Shown here: positions 50,101 to 62,100 of the stretch, piece after piece
How positions within the stretch are numbered: position 1 is the first letter of the stretch
Layout of the letters: each line of letters starts with the position of its first letter
Assembly: GCA_963377175.1 (NCBI GenBank)
Contig: CAUJNA010003287.1
Location: forward strand, 64,501-128,500
DNA length: 64,000 nucleotides
Direction: 5' to 3'
DNA from: Effrenium voratum
Taxonomy: Eukaryota; Sar; Dinophyceae; Suessiales; Symbiodiniaceae
Made by a program: the position numbers and the translations under genes
Notes under the pieces: generated by a model
What the model was told of the DNA's origin: nothing
What the model saw: the letters and a program-made list of their open reading frames with translations, nothing else
Databases searched by the model: none

Positions 50101-53100
50101 TATCCATTCCTCCATGTCTTCTTTTCACAGGCTTTTTCATCTTAGGATCCATTCCTCATGTCTTTTCAAAGGCTTTTTCCTCTTAGACCCCATTTAGCAA
50201 CTCATAATGGAACGCCAAGCTTGTCTAGACTCCATCTCCTCATGTCTTTTCAAAGGCTTTTTTCAGCTTAGATCCATTCCTCTATGTCTTTTCAAAGGTC
50301 TTTTTCCTCTTAAGATCCATCTCCTATTGTCTGTTTCAAGGCTTTTTCCTCTTTGATCCATCATCCTCATTTCTTTTCAAAGGCTTAGATCCATCTCCTC
50401 ATGTCTTTTCAAAGGCTTTTATCTCTTTGATCCATCTCCCTCATGTCTTTTCAAAGGCTTTTTCCTCTTCGATCCATCTCCTCATGTCTTGTCAAAGGCT
50501 TTTTCCTCTTAGATCCATCTCCTCATGTCTTTTCAAAGGCTTTTTCCTCTTAGATCCATCTCCTCATGTCTTTTCAAAGGCTTTTTCCTCTTAGATCCAT
50601 CTCCTCATGTCTTTTCAAAGGCTTTTTCCTCTTAGATCCATCTCCTCATGTCTTTTCAAAGGCTTTTTTCTCTTAGATCCATCTCCTCATGTCTTTTCAA
50701 AGGCTTTTTCCTCTTAGATCCATCTCCTCATGTCTTTTCAAAGGCTTTTTCCTCTTAGATCCATCTCCTCATGTCTTTTCAAAGGCTTTTTCCTCTTAGA
50801 TCCATCTCCTCATGTCTTTTCAAAGGCTTTTTCCTCTTAGATCCATCTCCTCATGTCTTTTCAAAGCTTTTTCCTCTTAGATCCATCTCCTCATGTCTTT
50901 TCAAAGGCTTTTTCCTCTTAGATCCATCTCCTCATGTCTTTTCAAAGCTTTTTCCTCTTAGATCCATCTCCTCATGTCTTTTCAAAGGCTTTTTCCTCTT
51001 AGATCCATCTCCTCATGTCTTTTCAAAGGCTTTTTCCTCTTAGGTCCATCTCCTCATGTCTTTTCAAACGCTTTTTCCTCTTAGATCCATCTCCTCATGT
51101 CTTTTCAAAGGCTTTTTCCTCTTAGATCCATCTCCTCATGTCTTTTCAAAGCTTTTTCCTCTTAGATCCATCTCCTCATGTCTTTTCAAAGGCTTTTTCC
51201 TCTTAGATCCATCTCCTCATGTCTTTTCAAAGGCTTTTTCCTCTTAGATCCATCTCCTCATGTCTTTTCAAAGGCTTTTTCCTCTTAGATCCATCTCCTC
51301 ATGTCTTTTCAAAGGCTTTTTCCTCTTAGATCCATCTCCTCATGTCTTTTCAAAGGCTTTTTCCTCTTAGATCCATCTCCTCATGTCTTTTCAAAGGCTT
51401 TTTCCTCTTAGATCCATCTCCTCATGTCTTTTCAAAGGCTTTTTCCTCTTAGATCCATCTCCTCATGTCTGTTCAAAGGCTTTTTCCTCTTAGATCCATC
51501 TCCTCATGTCTGTTAAAAGGCTTTTTCCTCTTAGATCCATCTCCTCATGTCTTTTCAAAGGCTTAGATCCATCTCCTCATGTCTTTTCAAAGGCTTTTTC
51601 CTCTTAGATCCATCTCCTCATGTCTTTTCAAAGGCTTTTTCCTCTTAGATCCATCTCCTCATGTCTTTTCAAAGGCTTAGATCCATCTCCTCATGTCTTT
51701 TCAAAGGCTTTTTCCTCTTAGATCCATCTCCTCATGTCTTTTCAAAGGCTTTTTCCTCTTAGATCCATCTCCTCATGTCTTTTCAAAGGCTTTTTCCTCT
51801 TAGATCCATCTCCTCATGTCTTTTCAAAGGCTTTTTCCTCTTAGATCCATCTCCTAATGTCTTTTCAAAGGCTTTTTCCTCTTAGATCCATCTCCTCATG
51901 TCTTTTCAAAGGCTTTTTCCTCTTAGATCCATCTCCTCATGTCTTTTCAAAGGCTTTTTCCTCTTAGATCCATCTCCTCATGTCTTTTCAAAGGCTTTTT
52001 CCTCTTAGATCCATCTCCTCATGTCTTTTCAAAGGCTTTTTCCTCTTAGATCCATCTCCTAATGTCTTTTCAAAGGCTTTTTCCTCTTGGATCCATCTCC
52101 TCATGTCGTTTCAAAAGCTTTTTCCTCTTAGATCCATCTCCTCATGTCTTTTCAAAACCTTTTTCCTCTTAGATCCATCTCCTCATGTCTTTTCAAAGGC
52201 TTTTTCCTCTTAGATCCATCTCCTCATGTCTTTTCAAAGGCTTTTGCCTCTTAGAGGGGTCGTCTCCGCCTGGATGCTTTCCCTGTTTCAGGGGTCTCCT
52301 TATGAAGGCTTTTCTTCCCAGAGGGGTCTGGCTTTTCCTCTTAGTCTAATTATGAATGATTTTCCTCTTAGAGGGGGTCTCCTTGTGACAGGATTTCCCC
52401 TTGACCCCGCAAACCGTTTTTGAAACAGAGGTCCCGGTGGGAGAAATATCCATCACTGTTATCCTACAATCGGACACATGGAAATTGGAGTTCCCGTGGA
52501 CTGCTTTTAGAATTCCCGTGGACTGTGTCTTGTTTTTACTTTTTTTCCCGTGGACCGTTTTGTACCCCCTTACTATATACCTTTATCATTGGGGGTAGCC
52601 CCCCCGACCACCCCCTTTGATAAAGGTATATAAAGGGGGTACAAAACGGTTCACGGGAATACTGTAAAATTGGTTGACGGGCGCATATTCCTCAAACTTC
52701 TCATGGGTTCAATCACTCGATGGGTTCAAACACTCGAAGGGTTCAAACAGTTGGTGGGTTCAAACAGTTCATGGGTTCAATCAGTTGACGGGTTCAAACT
52801 GTTCATGGGTTCAAACAGTTGACGGGTTCAAACAGTTGATTGGTTCAAACAGTTGATGGGTTCAAACAGTTGATGGGTTCAAACAGTTGATGGGTTCAAA
52901 CAATTGATGGGTGCAAACAGTTGATGGGTTCAAACAGTTCATGGGTTCAATCAGTTGATGGGTTGAAACAGTGGATCGGGAGTTGCTTTAATCCGAAAGT
53001 TCCAAAGGGCACATTTGGTTGGTTGAATCTAGCAAGAAGGTGTTCTCTCTCAACGTCAAGTGGAACTGATCGTAATATGGCAACCAATATGTGAGATTCA

Positions 53101-56100
53101 AAAGGTGGAGATGGTCTGAGCTAAGTCAAAATCGCAGGGTGCTTTTCCGTCAGAAGGAATAGAGGTTCAACCCCCCAATCCAAACCGAAGGGTTACCTGA
53201 TCAATCCCCAAGCCACCTTTGAAAAATGACAGGGAACAGGCAAAACCTGCAGAAGGTCAGAACTGAAAGGGCAAACAGGTTGGCAACAGAAGCAAGATGC
53301 ACATAGTAGGAGCGCGGGGCGTGCGAAAATGGCGATATGTCAAACAGTTCTATCCTCTACAAGATTTTGGAGGTTCAAATCCACAGACCATCTATGCAAA
53401 TCACCAAGGGTTGTCTAACAATGCTTTTGCCACACGGTCTTCACAAAATCAGTCCAGGAACTCGGAGAGAGATTGGCACCATCAGAATCACGCTCGAAGT
53501 GGTAGGCGAAAGATGTGGGTGAAATGACTGTGGCTCAAAAACCTGATAAATGGAAGACTGAAACCTGCGGTCCATATCCTGGTGGGTCTATTTTGACCCA
53601 TACCCATATGGTTTGTGCAATTTGGCTGCTTAGGGAAGCAACCAACCAGTTTCTCACTTCCCCCCGGCTGTCATGGCACATGCGTTGCCGCAAAAAGTGC
53701 AGCCGCCCGAAGTCGATGACCGTGTCCACCGCCAAGCAAATAGGCTCCAGGCCCTTGGCAGAGCCTTGCTGAGTCGCCCGGAAATATACAAACAAACACA
53801 ACAAATAACCAACACAGGACATCCATAGGTTGCTAAAAATGGGGGGCGGAGGTGTCCAAAAATGGAAACACCTTCAAACAAGAAACAGGATCCTGGAAGC
53901 ACCACCACTTCCTCCAACCTTTTTTATGTTTTTTGTCGTTGTGGATTGGAATGAAGGTTGACCAAAAGCTCCTTTACGTAATGCCCTTGGTTGGAAAACC
54001 ACTAAAACAGATTTGATATGACTTGATATTTCCCACTCACATGGGAAAAGCTACCCATAGTTGTTTGGGGGCGAGGGATAGTGATCAACACCCAGTTCGA
54101 CCCTCCTTTGCCACTTGTGTGTTTTTCGAGTTGGTCTCCCTTTTCAGGTCGGTCAAAACAAACACGCGGTCCCCTTTGACCCCCGTCCAACGATCATCCA
54201 CCCTTGTAGGGTTGCGAACCATTTAAACTCAACAGAAACCTAAGTGGCTGGGCAGACTTAGGCACCCATCCAAAACCCTCACGACATGCTCCGTTGCTCC
54301 TTCTTCTCTCGGGGTTACTGGAGATCCCCCTAAAGTTGCAGTTTACTGGTGGGTTTCAACATTCAGTCTGCATTTTTTGGGGGGTAGTTCCAAAACCTGA
54401 AATCAGGAGACCCCAGGTTGACTCACAGTGAGCCCGTTTTGCTCCCGAGTTGGTGAGCTCAACAAAGAGGTAACATAGGACATAGGCAGACCTGTATGAC
54501 TCACCCAGACCTGTATGATTCCCTGACCCCTGACCATGGAAAAACGCGCCCTCTGTTCTTTGGCAGCTGATTTTCAAGGAACCCCTTTTTTCTGGCGGGG
54601 ATGACATAGACCTAAGCCCACGACTCTCCAGCAGACTCGCGAAGGGGATCAGCTCCTCCCCGCAAGGAGGCGAAAGCGCCAGCACCAGATCCGCCCGCGG
54701 CAAGTCATCGGCGTCCATCGGTGGCAGGTCCTCGCGAGAATGGCCATGGGTCAAAAGCCCGGTTACCCCCAGTGAACATCCCAATCCCCACTAACATAGA
54801 CTAAAATGAGTGGCGCACCTACTCTAAGATGGTATCCTTGGTTTTGATCCACAGCCAAATCGACGCGTCGGATTCAAAGCACTCCCCGTACTTGGGTGTT
54901 TGTTTCTACTTGGGTGTTTGTTGGTAAGTAGTCAAGTTGAAACGGCAACGAATACTCACTTGGAAGTCCCCCTAAGTCCCTAAGTTGGGTTCACCTGTTT
55001 CTTTACAACCCAAGTGGCGAACGTGGCTGACCACGTACTAACTTGGCGGAGCATCCAAGTAAACTGGGGCACCTTCATAATGGTGGCTTGGATTGGCGGA
55101 GGTGGGCGGGGGTTACCTTCCCATTCAGTTTCAAAAGGGGCTATCCCCAAACCACTAATCCAAAATGAAATGACTAAAGAGTGAAATTATGGTCCTTGTT
55201 GAGGATAGATGGGAAGCTACCCCCCAAGCTACACACCACCAATCCAAAACACGAATTAGAGGGTACCTTGGCCTCAGGAGAATCTGCTATTGCCTTTACC
55301 TTGGCCTCAAGAAAGCCTGATAGGACCTATGTGAAACAAACCCTTACAACAATAGGGAAACCACACCAACATGGGTTGCTTGTGTTGACGCATGACTTTG
55401 GATGGTTTCGCCAGGTCTTTGGTACTTTCAAAGAATGTTTCTTGGAGCACACGCCACCACGCAAAAACACGAAACATTATCTGAGGCACTCTTTGCTTCT
55501 TGGACAAGGAACCCTGTGAAACATTGGCAGGGCCAGTGAATCGCGGAGGCAGCGGGTTCAAGGGGTGGTGTCTCAGGGGCGCGCCTCCTACTACTACTGC
55601 TACTGCTACTGCTACTGCTACTACTACTGCCGTTACTTCTACTACCAGTGATACTACTTCTTGCTTCTACTACTACTCCTACTAAGGATGATGATTATAA
55701 TAGCCATTCATAACCATGCCCTCCCCCAGGCTGAACTGGAAGCTCCCAGGACCCCTTTGGAAGACTTAGTTCCATGAGGCCAAGTGGGGGGGAGCTTCCG
55801 GCTGTTCGTCTGGCGTGTACGGACAACAACCGCAAGCGCCAAAGGACCCCAAGCCGTTCCTTGAGGCTGCGCCAGGCCCAGCGCAGCATCTCCACGCTCA
55901 GAATCTCCCCCGAGGGCCCCAGCTCGCGAGTGCACAGCACCGAGCTCCACTTGGCACGCTCCTGAAGAAAACACACACACAAACACAACACACACAACAC
56001 ACACAAAACACTTCCTTGAAAGGGAATCAACATGATCAGCAAACGGACCGTAAATCATTGCGCCCCCCATTGGATTTATGTAAGAAATCCCATGTTTCAA

Positions 56101-59100
56101 CAGTCATTACATAAGTGTAGATGATGATACATATTGACCGATGCTCACATCCGCCTCAACATGATCCCAGCTTAACAGCAGCCCGAAACGCGAGGCGATT
56201 GCTTCCAAGATAGTGATACAGATTCATACAGGCCTGACTACAGCCATTCAATCAATCACTAGCTCAATCGAATGTCACTGTCTGGTGGGGTCATGTCTGG
56301 TGGGTAAATCCAGCTGGAACCCTCTTGTTGGGTCAACTACTCTCATTCCCAAGCATCGGCGGCATCATGTCCACTTCCATGATTGTTGGAAGCTGGCAAC
56401 TGCATGGCTTGGGGGAGCAGCTCTTACTCCGCAACATTGGAGGCAAAAGCATTGCCAATCGTTTACCCCTATAATCATGACAAAACGTGGTCACATCATG
56501 TCACATCTAAGGACCTTTGGCTCCGGGCTGTGAGCCACCCGCTTGGGTTCGAAAGGGAAGGGACACAAAGGGCCCGGGCGTTCCCCACATTTGGAACGAG
56601 AAGCTCAATCTTCACTTGAGCTGAAAGGCTGCCCAAAGCGTGATCGCTGCTCTGTTCGTTCGGCTGCAAGTGAGAGTCTGTCAATGAATCTATGAAATAT
56701 AAGGGGCTAAATAATGAGAATGGGTTTTTGGGGTCTTCACATGTGATACCCAAAGCTCAGCGCTCCAATGGCCTCCTTAGACCCAATGCAGAAACCGTAG
56801 CATCAGGGCGGCATACTTGTTGCATGGGTTTATATATATATATATATATTCACCTGGGTAAGCTTTAAACCACATGGGTCCTGGTCGATGATTGAACACA
56901 TACCAAGGAGGTAAACCGAAGGAAACCCTCCCCCAGCCAGGAAAGATAGCCAGAACCTTCATAGAAGAGATTCTGATCGAGAGAATTGGATCGAACCATT
57001 CTGGGGGGTACAGAGGCAAGGATGTGTTTTGTCCGACAAGAGAACATCAAGAAAACCTCTTTCCAGGGTCCACAATGTTCAGCATCTGTGCATTCTTTCA
57101 TTCTCTCATTGGTCCGGGATGACTCTGAATATCCATCGAGGCGACCGGAAAAAAACAAAGAAAACAAAGACAAAACACGTCTCCTCCTTGGACATGGCCC
57201 TGATGGACCTGAGCTCAATCTCACGGCCAGATTTTGACCCTGACTGGGAACCCCGGATCCAAGTAGAACCGTTGGTTGGTTGATCATTACCCGGGTGCTA
57301 CTTGTGTGTGTGTGTGATTGGAAGGGTGCCTTTCTAGGTGTATGCCCCCCTTCCACACATTCATAAAATGTGTGTGACTTTTGTGAGGGTGCCCACTTTC
57401 GTGGTTTTACGGGAACACCAAAAGGAAAGCCACCATGTTGCGGGGTCCCCTAAAAGACACATCTGTGGAGAGAGAGGTGACGAACTTTCAAAGCAACCTT
57501 TAAAGAGAGAGCCGGTGGCACAGGCTGATATTGTTGAGGATCAGGGCCCAAACTGACCCAAGCTTCACAAAGAAACTGACTGGCTAAAGTGGCCAAAGGG
57601 GTCTGGATGCGCATCTAAAAGCCCAGGTCAAAATAGAGAACCCGACTAAAAAGAAGTGCCTCAGTATGTGTGTGGATTTTTGAGTCCTGCTTTGCACCAT
57701 CCGTCCCGCCATTGCTCAAAGTGTGGAATGTAATTGGTTTGCTCTTGATTTGCACAACCAAATGGGTTATTGCCCCCGCAGAAAAATGCGTAACACCCAT
57801 CAGTGGTTCTCCAAATATCTTAGCACAAGGGTAGAACCACAGCTTCTGCTGATTAAGATAACCACTGGAAATGAACCCGATCTTCTAGCCTTGTGGGTTC
57901 GTCATCTTTCACTCACTTCCTAACGCCAGCAAGAGTCTGAACTGCGGCTTTCCCCAAAGAAGCGGCAACTTGGCTATCTAGGGCCAGTTCAGAGATGACC
58001 CAATCATCTTATCAGCTACTTGAGAGGACTCGAATCCTAAAGCAGCGTGTTGGATGAACCCTGCCCCTTTCCCGCGTAAATGTTGTTGTTTTTCGTAATA
58101 ATAATGATTCAAGAAACACGAAAACCACAACCACCAAAACAAAAACCAAAACAAAACAAACACACAACACCAAAACAATTACAACAACCAAAACAAAAAT
58201 CAAACTAAAAACACACGCACAAAAACCAAAACAGATACAACAACAAAAAAAAACATACAACAACCAAAACAAATACAAAAAAACAACAACAACAAAACAC
58301 AATCACACACCGAAAAACCAAAACAAATACAACAATCAAAAACACACACACACAAAACCAAAGCAAATACAACAACCAAACAAATCACACACAAAAATCA
58401 AAACAAATACCAACACCAAAAAAACACACGCAAAAACCAAGGCAAATACAACAACAAAACAAACACACACACACACACAAACAAAAACAAAACAAATACC
58501 AAAAACAACAAACCACACACACAAGCCAAAACAAATACAACAACAAAAAAAACACACACACACACAAAACCCAAAACAATACCAAAACCAAAAAACACAC
58601 ACAAAAACCACAACAAATACCAAACCCAAACACACACACACACACACAAAACCAAGACAAATACAACAACCAAAACAAATACCAAAACTAAAAACACACA
58701 CACACACAAAAACCAAAACAAATACAACAACCGAAAACAAACACAAAAACACAACACATACACAAACCAAACAAACACACACAAAAACAAAACAAATACA
58801 AAAAAAACAACGCACACAACAAACAAAACAACTACCAAAACCAACAAAACACACAAAAAACAACAACGAATACAACAACCAAAACACACAACAACAAAAA
58901 CCAATACCTAACCAAAGAAAAACACAATATGCAAAAACCAAAAAAACACAAAACCCAAACAACTACCAAAACCAAACAAAAGCACAAAAAGCACCAAAAC
59001 AAACAAAAACAACCACAAAAAGCAAAACAAATACACCAACCAAAAAAACACACAACAGCCAAACCAAATACTAAAAAAAAAACAAGAAAACACACAAAAA

Positions 59101-62100
59101 CCAAAATAAATACCAACACCAACACAACACACACAAAAAAATAAAAAAAAAATACCAAAATCAAAAAACACACAACAACCAAAACCAAATTCTTCGGAGG
59201 CGCAGGCGATAGTTCAGGATCTCCTGCAGCGCCTTGCTGGGCTCTGGCTTTAGCAGTCGCAGCACCTTCACGGCGAAGCGCTTGGCCTCTGCCTCGATGG
59301 GGTAGAGGACCTCAGCCGAGCAACGCTAAGCGACGCCAACCACTCATGGACCTTCAAGGGGGCTATGGGGACGGGGGGGCCATCCCTGATTAAGCCCTTA
59401 TTAAGACCTTACTAAGGGCTTATCCTTGGGCTATCCTGGGCTTATCCAGGATAGCCCCCCCCTAGCTTAAGGTCACTCGTTTTCTACATCTGGGTGAATT
59501 ATCATATTCTTCACCAAGCTGAAATAAGGTGGTTGTGGGGGCTATTCCCCACAAAAACCACCATTTGGGGTGAGGTTGTGTGAGGTCGTGTTAGGTGGCC
59601 TTTTGGAAAAATAGATGGCCCTGGTAAATGGAACAAAACCCATCTAAACCAGTGCCATTTATTTTTAACCAGGCTCACCTAAAAAGGACACCTATGTTGG
59701 TCACTCGTTTTCTACATGGCTCGCTGGTTCGATAGGCAGGGAATGAGGAATGGAAGGAGCCCAACAATTCCAGTTGGCTTCCTTTCAGGGAATCCCCAGG
59801 TTCATTCCCAAATCCCTGAGTGATTCCCGAATGAGCACCAGCAAGATGGGTGTCTCTTTGTTGAGGGAACCCTTTTAGCGAGGGCCTTAAACGGAAACCA
59901 AACGCAAAATTACCATTTTGGACTGAACAAAAACCACACGCATGGCTATCAAATTCAATGAGGAACTCCCTCCCAAATGGTTGGTGAACATACACTCCCA
60001 CCTAATTGATTTCTACCAGAGGGTCCCCAGTTAAAACTCACAGCCACCTAGGCCTTACTAGAAACCCAATGAAATCAAGTAGTAGAACCATCTGCTAAAC
60101 TGGCCAACAGGGATTTTGAGCCCTGACTTGTGTCGGTTGGGCACAGCCAGCTTATCTGGCCCATGTCCAAGTCAAGGCCTATGCCCCTGGAACCCTTCAA
60201 AGGGACCCTGGCCTTCTGGGCGCTCCAAAGCACGGAGCCAGAGGCTAAGACCCCAAAGCCTTCTCAAGCTCCCTCAAAAAGGGTGGCTTGGAGCCTGGCT
60301 AAGGCGTGGTTTCCCATGAACCCTCTACAAGAATCAGGGGTTCAAATCCAAATCCAACCAAATCCCACCAAATCCAACCAAATCCAAACCAAGTGTTGCC
60401 CGACCTTCAGCAGTTCGGGAGAACTTCTCCGTAGACAGTGCTGCATCTTGATCCAAACCAGGGGATTTTTTTGTGTGGCTCTCTTGAAGTCTTGGATGCT
60501 TCGTACCAAATCACGGGATCTATTTCTCAGCCACACGGACCGAACAGAACACACATTTTTCCGATGCTCACCTAGAAAAAAGATGAACCAACCCGGGTAG
60601 ATTCATACTGTGGATGGACAAAATCCATTTCGCCCCAGCTGGAATGGATGAAACCCTAAGGGAATGCCACCAACCGGTGCCTATAGCGGCAGTGGGAACC
60701 CGGGATCTAAGTTGAGAGTTTATGGGTGCGTTTTTTAGGGGTTCGAGGACATGTTCTACCTCGATCCGGGGTTAGTTGACCTTACAGGGACAACCCCTTC
60801 CCAAAGGAAACACGGGCGCCGCAGGACGTCTGGGAGAGGGTCTCTCCCCGAACTATTTGGGAAGTGGACAAGTTATCGGCTAACACATATAAATGATGAC
60901 TTTAGGATATTCCTTTTGTCTGGGTTAAACAACTGTCGGAGTGACTATCCAGAAATGTTGCCATCTATTTTTCGCAACTGTAAATGGAGCACCATTCCAA
61001 TCCAAGTACCGGAATACCCTAAAAAATGTGTTGATTCCCCACAAGCCAAACCACTGATCCTTCCTCCGTTGAGTCCAAACGCCTGACATGCCTTGCTAGA
61101 GGTCTGGGGCGCTTTGTTTAGATCCTCCAGTACAGAGGTTAGAATAAGGGTACCCTTTTTTCTGTAGTCTATTTTAGTAGGGGAACCCTCCCCCCAAAAA
61201 AAGTAAACGGGCACTACTGGGGGACCTAGTTGTCCTTCTCTGGCGAAAGTTGGAACATGCTTGGACTTAGGGCTTTTCGTAGGTTGTTCAGCACTGACAC
61301 AAAAGCGCACCCCAAAGATACAAGTCGGCCATTTAAAGCATGCCCATGTCCAACAAACCAACAGTAAACCACCATTTGTTAAAGGAACTTGTCGGGGGAG
61401 GATACGACATGCTAAACCTGCATTTTGCTTCCGGGCCAACACCTTCAAACACGTTGAATTCACAATTCTTCAATCAACCTCCTTTTGGTGTCCCTTTACA
61501 GGAGACCAGACCTTGGTTGTTTGAACAACTCACTTCCTGAGCTTGTCTAGGTCCTCCAGTAGAGAGGTTAGAATAAGGGTACCCTTTTTCTGTAGTCCAT
61601 TTTAGTAGGGGAACCCTCCCAACCAAAAAAGGGATTAAAAAGGGCACCTAGCTGGGGGACCTAGGTTTACAACTAAAATTGTGCAACTCCCCTGCCCAAA
61701 AAGTACCCTCGAAAGTGCCCTCTGATTCTTCAGACTTTTGCTTGCAACCATCAGGGTTTGGTGGTTTAAACACATAAGCCCCAGTTCAAAGGCGCCCATG
61801 GTTGGGCCGTTTGAACTTTTTGTTGCCCCCAGCCCTCGCTCTCAGACCCGAGCCGCTTCCTTCCGTAGCTGCTGAAAGGTGCGCTGGTTCCGCTCCGGCG
61901 GGCACACGTCCACGCGCGCGCCCCAGCGCTTCAGATCTGCCTGATGGGACCGAGGGTCCCGAAGCTCTTCTCAACCCAACCTGTTTTTCGACCTGCTAAA
62001 GCAAGCAAGACTACTCAGTTCCTGAGTGGACTGGCCCAAATGACTTCCAAACTTTACCACTTTGGCACCACCATAACAAGAATTGGCAAAGAGAAATGCG

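Larger units (their letters stand above)
49071..53657. other. Intron made mostly of satellite
   Basis: From the 41-bp array through the hairpin and array B, then about 670 bp of unique sequence. No exon seen, so this is a single intron of about 5.4 kb between exons 53658 and 48216. Confidence 0.5.

Noticed and set aside
49337..52213. Repeated ORFs of the form [17 protein letters not shown]
   Set aside because: The 41-bp unit is not a multiple of three, and the ORFs restart wherever indels permit. No independent evidence of translation.
53372..53386. tRNA T-arm-like GGTTCAAATCC words (also 20131 and 60339)
   Set aside because: No matching acceptor, D or anticodon stems could be found around them.
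58012..59188. Chain of Cys/Val/Phe-rich minus-strand ORFs of up to 208 codons
   Set aside because: They are produced by the AC-rich tract (GTTTTG on the other strand), with no coding bias or domain.
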